Shown here: positions 32,129 to 40,382 of the stretch, in pieces
Numbering within the stretch: position 1 is the stretch's first letter
Layout: each line of letters begins with the position of its first letter
From: Pseudomonadota bacterium
GTDB taxonomy: Bacteria; Pseudomonadota; Alphaproteobacteria; Acetobacterales; Acetobacteraceae
Reading direction: 5' to 3'
NCBI GenBank assembly: GCA_021808545.1
Contig: JAKBBM010000010.1
Span: 1 to 48,920, forward strand
DNA length: 48,920 nt
The notes under the pieces: model-generated
Databases searched by the model: none
What the model saw: only the letters and a program-made list of their open reading frames with translations
What the model was told of the DNA's origin: nothing
Position numbers and translations under genes: made by a program

Positions 32129-32240
32129 ACCGGCGCGGGATTTTTGTAAATATTAACGTTAAAGTTGTGTCGGTCAGGAAAACTTCCTGCGGCGCGCGCG
32201 AATTGATGGGTACGGCAACCACAACCCAAGGAGTTCATTT
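32129..32240 (+). promoter_or_regulatory. Leader and probable promoter region of fliC
   Basis: This 112-base gap is AT-rich at its left end. It contains a perfect palindrome TTAACGTTAA (32153-32162) and an inverted repeat CAGGAA-AAC-TTCCTG (32175-32189), followed by a strong Shine-Dalgarno AAGGAG (32228-32233) before the fliC ATG. I could not find a sigma-28 box of the type TAAA-N15-GCCGATAA. The two symmetrical elements are candidate operator or RNA-hairpin sites. The exact promoter is not visible. Confidence 0.4.
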
Positions 32241-33740
32241 ATGTCGGCCGTAGGTTCAATTCTGACCAATACCGGAGCGTTGCAGGCGCTCAACTCGATC
32301 GCCAACACCTCGGCGACCAATAACTCGCTGCAGAGCCAGCTTGCCAGTGGCCTGTCGATCAACAGCCCGGCCGACAATCCGGCCGGGTACATCACCGCGC
32401 AGGGCTTCACCTCGCAGCTCAACGGCATCACCCAGGCGGTGTCAAACGCCAACCAGGGTGTGTCTCTTCTGCAGACGGCGCAGGGCGCCATCTCGCAGCA
32501 GATTGGCGTTGTGCAGCAGCTGAACTCCATTGCCGTGCAGGCCGCCAACGGCACGCAGACCCCGGCGGAAGCGCAGTCCCTGCAGAACCTTGTGGGCCAG
32601 TTGACCGGCCAGGTTTCGACCATCGCCAACCAGACCCAGTTCAACAATATCAACCTGTTGAACGGCACCTTCTCGGGCGTGCAGTTCCAGGTGGGCGCCA
32701 ATGAGGGCCAGACCCAAACGCTGAGCATCAACAATCTGAACGCCAGCGCCATCGGCATGTACCATTCCTCGGCCAGTGCCAATTACAAGTCCGGCGCCGC
32801 TGGTTCGGCCACCACTGGTTCGGTCGGTTCCGCCCAGGTCACCACCGGTGCGGCGGCGATCACCACCGGCGTGTTCACGGCCGGCACGGCCTCGATTTAT
32901 GGCCCCACCGGCGGTGTGGAGAGCGTGACGAGCACGAAGCTGGAATCCGCCGCCTCGCTGGCCACGGCCATCAACGCGGTCTCCGGCAAGGGCGGCGTGC
33001 AGGCCCAGGCGGTGACCAAGGCCACCTTCGGCCTCACTTTCGGCTCCACCAACCCGACCATGAACTTCACCATTCAGGCGGCGTCCAGCGGCACGACCAA
33101 GACGATTGGCACGCCGCAGACAATCTCCGCCTCCTCCGCCGCGGGCGTGGTGTCGCAGATCAACGGTCAGTCCTCGACCAGCGGCATCGTTGCCTCGCTG
33201 GATACGTCAGGCAATCTGGTGTTGAACCAGACCGCCGGCCAGAACATCAACATCCAGTATAATTCCTCGGCCTCCGGCTCGCTTAAGACCGTGGGCGGCA
33301 CCGCGGCCACCATCAGCAAGACCAATAATTACGCTCTGGTGCAGGGCCAGGTGCAGCTGCAATCCTCGGGCGCCTTCTCGGTCTCCAAGGGCAGCGCCAT
33401 CGGTGTCAAATCCTCCTCCAAGCTGGCGGCGCTCTCCAACATCAACGTGTCCTCCACCTCGGGCGCCAACTCGGCCATCAACGTGGTCAAGTACGCTCTG
33501 GGCGCGCTTAACAACCAGGGCGGCCAGCTGGGCGCCGTGCAGCAGGCGCTTACCGCCAACATCAACAACCTCAACACCACCAGCCAGAACGTCACCACCG
33601 CGCTGGGCGTGGTGCAGGACGCCAACATCCCGCAGGTCAGCAATAAGCTGACACAGGCGCAGATCCAGGCGCAGGCGGGTGTGGCGGCGCTCAAATCCTC
33701 CACCCAGCTGCAGCAGAGCTACCTCTCGCTGCTGCCGTAA
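32241..33740 (+). CDS. fliC: FliC, flagellin
   Basis: This is a 499-residue flagellin. The conserved N-terminus includes TSATNNSLQSQLASGLSINS and the PADNPAGY motif, then TQTPAEAQSLQNLVGQLTGQ and INLLNG. The variable centre (about 180-380) is rich in Ser, Thr, Gly and Ala, giving many possible sites for O-linked sugar. The C-terminal helix has AQIQAQAGVAALKSSTQLQQ and SYLSLLP. It forms the filament. A strong Shine-Dalgarno precedes the ATG and a perfect intrinsic terminator follows. It is the only flagellin gene in the window, next to a large putative sugar and sulfate transferase. Confidence 0.97.
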   Translation: MSAVGSILTNTGALQALNSIANTSATNNSLQSQLASGLSINSPADNPAGYITAQGFTSQLNGITQAVSNANQGVSLLQTAQGAISQQIGVVQQLNSIAVQAANGTQTPAEAQSLQNLVGQLTGQVSTIANQTQFNNINLLNGTFSGVQFQVGANEGQTQTLSINNLNASAIGMYHSSASANYKSGAAGSATTGSVGSAQVTTGAAAITTGVFTAGTASIYGPTGGVESVTSTKLESAASLATAINAVSGKGGVQAQAVTKATFGLTFGSTNPTMNFTIQAASSGTTKTIGTPQTISASSAAGVVSQINGQSSTSGIVASLDTSGNLVLNQTAGQNINIQYNSSASGSLKTVGGTAATISKTNNYALVQGQVQLQSSGAFSVSKGSAIGVKSSSKLAALSNINVSSTSGANSAINVVKYALGALNNQGGQLGAVQQALTANINNLNTTSQNVTTALGVVQDANIPQVSNKLTQAQIQAQAGVAALKSSTQLQQSYLSLLP

Positions 33741-33753
33741 GGCCAAGACCATC

Positions 33754-33788
33754 CCGGGCCGGCCCAAGCCGCGCCGGCCCGGCTTTTT
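33754..33788 (+). terminator. Intrinsic terminator after fliC
   Basis: A perfect 10-base stem, CCGGGCCGGC (33754-33763) and GCCGGCCCGG (33773-33782), with a 9-base loop is followed at once by C and five T. It lies 14 bases after the fliC stop. It is a classic rho-independent terminator and should make fliC mRNA abundant on its own, with partial read-through into fliD. Confidence 0.92.
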
Positions 33789-33824
33789 CCGCGACCGCCG
33801 ATTCAACCTGTATGAAGGTGCCGT

Positions 33825-35231
33825 ATGTCCACTGTTTCCTCGCTCAGCTCCGCCGCGGTTGCCAGCCAAATCGCCACGGTCAAGGCGCGGTTGCAGGCGC
33901 CGCTCACCCAGCTTCAGAAACAAGGCTCGGTGGACAAGGTGCAGATTTCCGCCTGGGGCAAGATCAGCGGCGCGATATCCACGCTCTCCCAGGCGCTCTC
34001 GAACATCAAGGACGCCGCCAGCATCAACAGCCGCAGCGCCACGTCCACCGCCAGTGGGGTGGCCACCGTCACCGCCAGCAACAGTGCCGCAACCGGCACC
34101 TACAACCTCACCAATGTGAAAACGGCCAAGAGCCAGGAGATTTATTCCGCTCTGCTTGGGTCGGGTGCTGCCACGCTCTCCGGCGGGGCGGGCTCGCTGG
34201 TCTTCAGCCTCGCCAATGGCAAGAATGAGACCATTTCCGTTGGCTCGGGCAGCCTGACACTCAACGGTGTGGCCGCCGCCATCAACAAGCAGCAAGGCGG
34301 GGTGCAGGCCAGTGTCATTGGCACATCGGCTGGCGCGCGGCTGGTGTTGAACAGCAGCGCCACCGGCAGTTCGGCGGCCTTTTCCGTCTCGGGTACGGGG
34401 GCGCTCGCGCAATTCTCTTACAGTTCCGCCTCCGCCGGGTCCGAAATTCTGGCGCAAAAGGCGGCCGATGCCTCGCTCACCCTCAATGGCGTGCCGATCA
34501 CCAGCACCACCAACACGCTGGGCAGCGCCATCGCCGGGGTGACCATTTCGCTGGCCGGGTCAGGCAACGCGCTGGTTTCGGTCAGCTCCTCGCCCAGCAA
34601 ATTATCAAGCAATGTGCAGGCGGTGGCGACCAGCCTGAACGCCGCCATTTCAACCATCGCCAAGGAAACCAAATATGTGCCGGCCAGCAGCGCCAGTGGC
34701 AGCAGCAGCTCTGCCCAGGCCGGGCCGCTTTTGGGCAATTTCACCGCCACCAACATCAAGAACCAGCTGCTCAGCTCGATCAGCTCGGCCGTGGCCAGCG
34801 GCATCAGTGCCGGCAATGCCGGCCTGTCCATTTCCGGCTCCGGCAGTATCAGTTTCGATAGTGCCAAATTCGCCTCGGCCTATGCCAGCAACCCCAGCGC
34901 CGTGCAGAATTTGGTGAATAATCTCTACAACACGCTCAACAAAATTACGGTGGGTGCGATCGGCAGCGCAGGCAGTTCCAGCGCTACTACCAAGACCAGC
35001 AGCGGCACCAGCACCAAATATACCGGCGCGATCGGCACGCAGACCGCCTCGCTGAACGCGATGATCACTTCGATCGATAGCCAGATGACGCAAATTTCCA
35101 AGCAGAACGCGGCTCAGCTCAGCATTCTCGCCTCCGAATACACGGTGGCGGAAAACAAGGCGTCCTCGGCCTCGATCACCCAGACCTATCTCAGCATCTT
35201 CACCAATAATTCCAGCAGCAGCAGCGGCTAA
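33825..35231 (+). CDS. fliD: FliD, filament cap protein
   Basis: This is a 468-residue protein. The N-terminus (about 10-100) has SQIATVKARLQAPLTQLQKQ and the SAWGKISGAISTLSQAL helix, the FliD N-domain. The middle has SLTLNGVPITSTTNTLGSAI, a FliD hallmark. The C-terminus carries SLNAMITSIDSQMTQISKQN and a coiled-coil tail ending in TQTYLSIFTNN. FliD caps the filament and folds flagellin as it emerges. It follows the fliC terminator and precedes fliS by 69 bases. The protein is rich in Ser and Ala like the other axial proteins here. Confidence 0.93.
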   Translation: MSTVSSLSSAAVASQIATVKARLQAPLTQLQKQGSVDKVQISAWGKISGAISTLSQALSNIKDAASINSRSATSTASGVATVTASNSAATGTYNLTNVKTAKSQEIYSALLGSGAATLSGGAGSLVFSLANGKNETISVGSGSLTLNGVAAAINKQQGGVQASVIGTSAGARLVLNSSATGSSAAFSVSGTGALAQFSYSSASAGSEILAQKAADASLTLNGVPITSTTNTLGSAIAGVTISLAGSGNALVSVSSSPSKLSSNVQAVATSLNAAISTIAKETKYVPASSASGSSSSAQAGPLLGNFTATNIKNQLLSSISSAVASGISAGNAGLSISGSGSISFDSAKFASAYASNPSAVQNLVNNLYNTLNKITVGAIGSAGSSSATTKTSSGTSTKYTGAIGTQTASLNAMITSIDSQMTQISKQNAAQLSILASEYTVAENKASSASITQTYLSIFTNNSSSSSG

Positions 35232-35300
35232 CGGAACAGCAACCGCCGGATGGCACAAGATATACACAGACCGTCAAATTATAGACCATAGAGAACAGGC

Positions 35301-35693
35301 ATGAGCATGGACATGATCAGCGAATACCGGGCCACGATGTTCGATGGCGAAGCGGACATTGGCTGGCTGCGTCAGGGGTGGCGGGGCCTGCGCCAATATG
35401 GACGGCGCGCCCGCGCGGCGGTTGAGGCAGGAGATATCGCCACCAAGGCCGCGATGATCGCGCGCGCCGATGAACTTTTGAACCTGATGAGCGGGATTCT
35501 CGACACCGGCGACGACACGTCGCTGGGCCCGGCGCTGATGACCATTTATTCCGCCTTGCGCTTTACCTTGCTCCGCGCCAATACGGAAAATACCCCCGAA
35601 GCCAGCCTGGCCGCGCTGAACGATTTTGAGGCAGCGTTGGCTTATCTTGACCGCGACATGATAAAAATATCTGAAAGCGTGTTAGCCGCATGA
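35301..35693 (+). CDS. fliS: FliS-like flagellin export chaperone
   Basis: This is a 130-residue helical protein. The central part (DIATKAAMIARADELLNLMS and LGPALMTIYSALRFTLLRAN) matches the FliS four-helix pattern, although the N-terminal Tyr-rich motif is weak. FliS binds the flagellin C-terminus and stops early polymerisation. Order fliC-fliD-fliS is standard and supports the call. The stop overlaps flgM by 4 bases. The N-terminus starts at the first ATG with a second Met two codons later. Confidence 0.82.
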   Translation: MSMDMISEYRATMFDGEADIGWLRQGWRGLRQYGRRARAAVEAGDIATKAAMIARADELLNLMSGILDTGDDTSLGPALMTIYSALRFTLLRANTENTPEASLAALNDFEAALAYLDRDMIKISESVLAA

Positions 35694-36031
35694 GCCCTGC
35701 AATCCCTCCTTTATCATCGCCTGCCTTGCCGGAGGCCGCCAATGGCCCGGGTAGCTCCGCCGCCAATGCGGCCAGTGCCGCCAGCGCCAAGGGCAATACG
35801 GCCAGTGCCAGCGCGGGTAGCGCCGCCAGTACCGCGCAGACCGATTCCGTATCGCTCAGCGCCGCGGCACGAACCAGCACGCAATTGCTGAATGCTGCCC
35901 GCAACGCCCAAGGTGTGGATCAGGCAACGGTCTCGAAAATCCGCACCGCCCTGGCCAACGGGCAATATAATGTCGCGCCGGAAGATCTGGCCCACGCCAT
36001 TGCCACCGTCCTGAAAGACACGAAACCATGA
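35690..36031 (+). CDS. flgM: FlgM, anti-sigma factor for FliA
   Basis: This is a 113-residue protein. The first about 50 residues are disordered and rich in Ala and Ser. The C-terminal half has DSVSLSAAARTSTQLLNAAR and QATVSKIRTALANGQYNVAP, followed by an alpha tail, a clear FlgM sigma-binding domain. FlgM holds FliA until the hook is finished and is then exported. Its FliA partner here (21792) is short, lacking region 3, so the contact should rest mainly on region 4. It overlaps fliS and flgN by 4 bases each, so late genes are coupled. Confidence 0.9.
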   Translation: MSPAIPPLSSPALPEAANGPGSSAANAASAASAKGNTASASAGSAASTAQTDSVSLSAAARTSTQLLNAARNAQGVDQATVSKIRTALANGQYNVAPEDLAHAIATVLKDTKP

Positions 36032-36513
36032 GCATTGCCGGGCAATTCCGTTCCGTGGACGCGGCCACGCCGCACAGCCATGAAGCCGCGCAAACGCCGC
36101 CCGTTGCCATTATCTTACGCCAAGGGCTGGAGCTGGTTGAGGATTTGAGCCGCCGGCTGCAACGGCTCGACATGCTGCTCCTGACCGGTAAGCCTAACGA
36201 AATTTCCGAAGCCGCCGCCCAGATCGAGCTGGGTTTGAAGGAAGCCTCGCCCGCTTTTGCCGGTATTGCCGAGACGATGGGCCGGCTGGGGGCGTGCAAC
36301 CTTGCCGCCGCTGCCGCCCAGCTGCGCCAGATCGAAGAAGAAGACGCCGCCGGCCTGGCCGAGGCGTTACGCGCGGCCTTGGCGCAATTCGCCAAAAAAT
36401 CGGTGAGCGCCAACCGCCGCGCGCAGCAGCTCAACCGGGGCCTGAACGCCGCGCTCAAGAGCCTGGCGGCCCTGGGTGTGCAGGAAAGCGGCCGGTTGAT
36501 CGCCGAAGCTTAA
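36028..36513 (+). CDS. flgN: FlgN-like export chaperone
   Basis: This is a 161-residue helical protein. Residues about 25-150 are amphipathic helices with LELVEDLSRRLQRLDMLLLT and AALAQFAKKSVSANRRAQQL, typical in style of FlgN, the chaperone of FlgK and FlgL. Sequence conservation in the family is low, so the call depends largely on its place directly after flgM, the classic flgM-flgN pair. It is the last gene of the plus-strand flagellar cluster, followed by two perfect hairpins. Confidence 0.8.
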   Translation: MSIAGQFRSVDAATPHSHEAAQTPPVAIILRQGLELVEDLSRRLQRLDMLLLTGKPNEISEAAAQIELGLKEASPAFAGIAETMGRLGACNLAAAAAQLRQIEEEDAAGLAEALRAALAQFAKKSVSANRRAQQLNRGLNAALKSLAALGVQESGRLIAEA

Positions 36514-36556
36514 TGGCCGGCTGCTGGCCTAGCGAGTTAACTTAACCGCTGATTGA

Positions 36557-36591
36557 GCTAGCGTCTTCAGCCTTTCGCTGAAGACGCTAGC
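36557..36591. repeat. Perfect 15-base hairpin after flgN
   Basis: GCTAGCGTCTTCAGC (36557-36571) and its exact complement GCTGAAGACGCTAGC (36577-36591) flank a 5-base loop. It lies 44 bases after the flgN stop. There is no clear T tract, so it may be a terminator of an unusual kind, an RNA-stabilising hairpin, or a REP-like element. Confidence 0.85.
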
Positions 36592-36615
36592 CTTATGTTT
36601 GAACGAGCAATTTCC

Positions 36616-36653
36616 TGCGTTTAGATTGATCCTTGCGGATCAATCTAAACGCA
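36616..36653. repeat. Perfect 17-base hairpin between convergent genes
   Basis: TGCGTTTAGATTGATCC (36616-36632) and its exact complement GGATCAATCTAAACGCA (36637-36653) flank a TTGC loop. It is AT-richer than the surroundings and ends 7 bases before the stop codon of the convergent hydrolase gene. With the hairpin at 36557 it forms a double palindrome between opposite operons. A bidirectional terminator or a dispersed palindromic element are both possible. Confidence 0.85.
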
Positions 36654-36660
36654 TATTTCT

Positions 36661-37317
36661 CTAGCGCAGATGTTCGGCGAAAAAGGCCAGGCTGCGCAGC
36701 TCGGCCAGCTCGTTGGCTTGCGGATTGTAGCTGGCGCGCGCCTCGCAGCCAAAGCCATGGTCGGCCTCGGGATAGACAAAAATCTCCAATTCTGGCTGGG
36801 CCTTGCGGATCGCGTCGATGTCGGCCTGCGGAATGCTCTGATCCAGCGCGCCAAAATGCAGCTGCACCGGGCAGTGCGGCACCTCTTGCCGGGTAACGGC
36901 GATGCCAGCGCCATACCAGCCGCAGGCGGCACGGAAATGGCTGGTCCGCGTGGCGCCAAGCCAGGCCAGCGTGCCGCCCCAGCAATAGCCGATCATGCCA
37001 ATCGGCTTGTTGCCCAAGGCCAGCGCCGTGGCGCTTATATCCTGCAGAACCGCTTCTTCGGCAATTTGCGCGCGCAAGGCCCGGCCGGCCTCCACATCCG
37101 TCTTGTCATAGCCCAGCTCCACATTGGGGCGCACCCGGTCGAACAAAGCCGGGCTCAGCACATGGTAACCATGCTGGGCCAGCCGCTCGCACACCGCGCG
37201 CATATGGGCGTTGACGCCAAAAATCTCCTGCACCACCACCAGCGCGCGCGGCGCGTTGACATTGCCGGCCTCATAGGCCTGGAATTGATGGCCATCGGCC
37301 GCATGCAGCTTCATCAT
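36661..37317 (-). CDS. Dienelactone hydrolase-family protein
   Basis: This is a 218-residue alpha/beta hydrolase. QEIFGVNAHMRAVCERLAQH followed by GYHVLSPALFDR, the nucleophile Cys in IGYCWGG, and the late ADHGFG histidine fit the Cys-Asp-His triad of the dienelactone hydrolase family. The acidic Glu in QEIFG is also conserved. The family opens lactones of chloroaromatic breakdown, but many members are general carboxyl-ester hydrolases, so the natural substrate is unknown. It is cytoplasmic, with no signal peptide. It lies downstream of rppH and ctpA and may share their transcript. An AAGGA stretch precedes the paired ATG codons. Confidence 0.88.
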   Translation of the reverse strand: MMKLHAADGHQFQAYEAGNVNAPRALVVVQEIFGVNAHMRAVCERLAQHGYHVLSPALFDRVRPNVELGYDKTDVEAGRALRAQIAEEAVLQDISATALALGNKPIGMIGYCWGGTLAWLGATRTSHFRAACGWYGAGIAVTRQEVPHCPVQLHFGALDQSIPQADIDAIRKAQPELEIFVYPEADHGFGCEARASYNPQANELAELRSLAFFAEHLR

Positions 37318-37343
37318 GGATCGGTCCTTCCGTGCCGGATTGG

Positions 37344-37820
37344 TCAGTCTGGCGCGTAGATGGAAAAATCCCGCGCCAGCCTCTCATAGATAGCGCGCTT
37401 GAAGTCCACCGCCAGGGCGGGCAGGGTGGCAAGCGGCACCCATTTCCAGGCCTCGAATTCGGGGTGGGAGTCGGCATCGAGCCTGATATCCTCATCCTGC
37501 CCCAAAAATTCGAGCGCGAACCATTTTTGCCGCTGGCCGCGATATTTCCCGCCCCAGGCCACGCCCAGCAGCTCGGGCGGCAAATCATATTGCAGCCAAT
37601 CCGGATGTTCGCCCAAAATCCGCGCCTGGGCGGTGCCGATCTCCTCTTCCATCTCGCGGAACACGGCCGTGTCGGGGGCTTCGCCTTCATCGATCCCACC
37701 TTGGGGCAATTGCCAGGCATCGATGATCCCAGCCCGCTTGCCGACAAACACATGCCGCCCAGGGCCAAACAGTACGATCCCGACATTCATCCGGTAGGGC
37801 AGGCTGGAGACATCCACCAT
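37344..37820 (-). CDS. rppH: RppH, RNA 5' pyrophosphohydrolase
   Basis: This is a 158-residue Nudix enzyme. The Nudix box GGIDEGEAPDTAVFREMEEE followed by IGT is complete. The N-terminal PYRMNVGIVLFGPGRHVFVG and the later YDLPPELLGVAWGGKYRGQR are typical of RppH, which removes pyrophosphate from mRNA 5' ends and triggers decay. It starts 4 bases after the ctpA stop. In alphaproteobacteria rppH often follows a carboxyl-terminal protease gene, as here. Other dinucleoside polyphosphate hydrolases share this fold, but the conserved motifs favour RppH. Confidence 0.93.
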   Translation of the reverse strand: MVDVSSLPYRMNVGIVLFGPGRHVFVGKRAGIIDAWQLPQGGIDEGEAPDTAVFREMEEEIGTAQARILGEHPDWLQYDLPPELLGVAWGGKYRGQRQKWFALEFLGQDEDIRLDADSHPEFEAWKWVPLATLPALAVDFKRAIYERLARDFSIYAPD

Positions 37821-37824
37821 CGGC

Positions 37825-39198
37825 TTATTTGGCGGCGATGGTGGCGCCGTTCGCGGGCATGGCCGCGATCAGCTTCAGCGCCATTTGCAGTTGGAAGTCG
37901 GTGGCGGGTTTGGACGCATCGAAGGCGGGCCATTTGGCTGGCGGTTTGTCGGGGATGGTCTTGGCGATGGCGGGCAGCGGAATGGGCGGGGGCAGCGATG
38001 GGCTGGTCAGCCCCGTCGGGTTGGTGAAGGAGTGCAGCAGATCATTCTCGCGCAGCTGCGCGAACATATCCTGCGGGGTTGCGGTTTCCGCCACTTTAAT
38101 ATCGGGGGTCACGCCAAAGCCTTGGATGGATTTGCCCGAAGGGGTGAAATAAAGGGCCGTGGTCAGGCGCAGTGCGCCTTCATTGTCGATGGGCATGATG
38201 GTCTGCACGGAGCCCTTGCCGAAGGTGCGGGTACCCAGCACCACGGCGCGGCGATTTTGCTGCAGGGCCGCGGTTACGATCTCGGCGGCCGAGGCGGTGC
38301 CGGCATTGGTCAGCACGATGAGCGGCGCGCCATGGGTGATGTCGCCTGATTGCGCGTACCAGACCTGGTCGTCCTCCGAATGGCGGCCATGGGTGGCGAC
38401 GATCTCGCCCGCATTGAGGAAATCATCGCTTACCGCCACGGCCTGGTCGAGCAGCCCGCCCGGATTGTCGCGCAGATCGAGAATATAGCCGTGAACATGG
38501 CCATGCGCCTTGGCCGAAAGCTCTTTGATGGCCTTGCGGATATGATCGCTGGCATTTTCATCGAAGCTGCTGAGCCGGATATAGCCAACCGGCCCGGCAG
38601 GTGTGGCGATCAGCCTGTCCTTCACATCCTGGAGCTTGATGATCTCACGCGTGAGGGTGACTTGCACCGGGGTATTGATGCCGTTGCGCTTGATGGTGAG
38701 GTGAACCTTGGTGCCGGGCGCGCCGCGCATTTTGGTGACCGCATTGTCCAGGGTCAGCCCGTCGGTGGAGTGGCCGTCAATTTCAACGATAATGTCGCCA
38801 GGCTTGATGCCGGCGCGCTGGCCGGGCGTGCCATCGATGGGGGTGATGACCTTGAGCAGCCCGTTCGTCTCGGTCACTTCCAGCCCCAGCCCGCCAAACT
38901 GGCCCGAGGTCTGTACCTGCATATTGGCATATTGCTGGGCGTTCATATAGCCCGAATGCGGGTCCAGCCCGGCCAGCATGCCGTTAATGGCATTGTAGAT
39001 CAGCTTCTTGGTTGGCGGATCGACCACGTAATTTTGCTTGATCTCGCTCAGCACGTCGCCAAACAGGGAGAGCTGCTGGTAGGTACTGTCGGCGGGCGCG
39101 GCCTTGCCGATGGCCGTGTCCAGAGGCTGTACCACCGCCCCCAGAGTGACCCCGGCGATGAAAATTCCGGTCAGCATCAAGCCATTACGAAAACGCAT
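37825..39198 (-). CDS. ctpA: CtpA, S41-family carboxyl-terminal protease
   Basis: This is a 457-residue periplasmic protease from the ATG at 39198, with AAGGA 7-12 bases upstream; an upstream TTG codon in frame is less likely. A signal or anchor segment spans about residues 5-25. A PDZ domain follows (LGLEVTETNGLLKVI, AGIKPGDIIVEIDG). The catalytic Ser lies in NAGTASAAEIV and the Lys in RTFGKGSVQ, the S41 pair. Such proteases trim periplasmic proteins and control cell-wall enzymes. It stands between envC and rppH, in the order envC-ctpA-rppH common in the group. The Pro-rich C-terminus is variable. Confidence 0.95.
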   Translation of the reverse strand: MRFRNGLMLTGIFIAGVTLGAVVQPLDTAIGKAAPADSTYQQLSLFGDVLSEIKQNYVVDPPTKKLIYNAINGMLAGLDPHSGYMNAQQYANMQVQTSGQFGGLGLEVTETNGLLKVITPIDGTPGQRAGIKPGDIIVEIDGHSTDGLTLDNAVTKMRGAPGTKVHLTIKRNGINTPVQVTLTREIIKLQDVKDRLIATPAGPVGYIRLSSFDENASDHIRKAIKELSAKAHGHVHGYILDLRDNPGGLLDQAVAVSDDFLNAGEIVATHGRHSEDDQVWYAQSGDITHGAPLIVLTNAGTASAAEIVTAALQQNRRAVVLGTRTFGKGSVQTIMPIDNEGALRLTTALYFTPSGKSIQGFGVTPDIKVAETATPQDMFAQLRENDLLHSFTNPTGLTSPSLPPPIPLPAIAKTIPDKPPAKWPAFDASKPATDFQLQMALKLIAAMPANGATIAAK

Positions 39199-39260
39199 AT
39201 ATTCAGTCCTTAGCTGCAAAACGGATCGCTCCGCCTGTATTAGATAGCATTGGGGCGGGT

Positions 39261-40382
39261 TTATCCAGAGCCATGCCCGCCGCGGCGGTTATTGAGCCAG
39301 GCGGCGGGGTTCACCGGCGCGCCATTCTGCCGCACCTCCACGTACAAAACCGGGGCGTGGGCGGGGGCCGCGGCATTGTAATGTTTCATCCGCCCAACCG
39401 GCTGGCCATGCGCCAGATGCTGGCCAACCCCCACCTCCAGCCGGTTCATCCCCGCCAGCACCACGCTGGTGCCATGACCGCAATCGGTAATGGTCATGAG
39501 CCCGTAAGCGGGAAAGGCGCCGGCGAACATGACCGTGCCCGCGCACGGGCTAATCACGGTGGCGCCTGAAACAGCTTCATAGCTCAGCCCAACGGCGGGC
39601 CCCGCCGGCGTTGCGGCGCCAAATGATTGCACAATATGCCCGGCCACGGGCGCACCACCGGCCCCGGCGCGCAAACTGGCCGGAGTAGCGCTTTTGGGTA
39701 CCAGGTTTGCCACCGCCTCGTTCAGCGTCGCCAGCTTATGCCGGGCGGCCAGGGCCTTGGCTTGTTCTATGGCGGCCTTGTCGGCATCGGCGGCTTCGGT
39801 GCTGCGCGCGGCGGCGATTTGCGTGGAAAGCTTCGCCTCCGCCGCTTGCTGGGCGGCTGTGGCGGCGGCCAGCCGTGTCTGGCTGGCGCGCGTTGCCGCT
39901 ACAATTTGGGCAAGCTGCGCGCCCTGTGTCTGCACGGCCTGGGCCTTGGCGGCAATGGTTGCGGCAATGCCTTGCATAATGGCGATGCCATGTACCGCCT
40001 GATTGGGTCGCAGCGGGGCGGCGAGCAAGGTGGCCGCCGGCGCGCTGGCTAAACGCTGCATCACCGGCAGCAGCCGGGCCAGCGCGTCTTCCGCGGTTTT
40101 TAATTGCTGTGTCGAAATTTCCTGCGCGGCCTGCAAATTCAGGAGCTGGGTGCTGGCGCGGGCGGTTTGGTCCTCGAGCTTACGCAGGGCGGCGGCTGCC
40201 GCCACTTGCTGCTCGGCCAGTTTGGCGGCCCGCATTTCCACGGCATGGCGTGCGGCCAATGCCGCCTGTGCCGCCGCCTGGTGGGCGGCCAACTCCATTT
40301 GCGCGTCGTGCCGCGCATCCGCGCGCGCACAGGCCGGCAGGCTCAGCAGAAGCAGGCAAAAGGCGGCGCGGCGCGGGGTCAA
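39261..40382 (-). CDS. envC: EnvC-like murein hydrolase activator
   Basis: This is a 373-residue exported protein. A signal peptide ends near LPACARA; the LPAC could even serve as a weak lipobox. Residues about 25-225 are a long Ala/Gln coiled coil. The C-terminal about 120 residues are an M23 (LytM) domain, with GATVISPCAGTVMFAGAFPA and YGLMTITDCGHGTSVVLAGM. The zinc ligands are replaced (LYVEVR where HxH is expected), so it is probably inactive and works as an activator of amidases at division, as EnvC does. It overlaps gpmI by 4 bases; the gpmI-envC-ctpA order is widely conserved. Confidence 0.9.
   Translation of the reverse strand: MTPRRAAFCLLLLSLPACARADARHDAQMELAAHQAAAQAALAARHAVEMRAAKLAEQQVAAAAALRKLEDQTARASTQLLNLQAAQEISTQQLKTAEDALARLLPVMQRLASAPAATLLAAPLRPNQAVHGIAIMQGIAATIAAKAQAVQTQGAQLAQIVAATRASQTRLAAATAAQQAAEAKLSTQIAAARSTEAADADKAAIEQAKALAARHKLATLNEAVANLVPKSATPASLRAGAGGAPVAGHIVQSFGAATPAGPAVGLSYEAVSGATVISPCAGTVMFAGAFPAYGLMTITDCGHGTSVVLAGMNRLEVGVGQHLAHGQPVGRMKHYNAAAPAHAPVLYVEVRQNGAPVNPAAWLNNRRGGHGSG

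Noticed and set aside
33797-33804. GCCGATTC resembling a sigma-28 -10 element before fliD
   Set aside because: Only six of eight bases match and there is no TAAA at the proper distance upstream.
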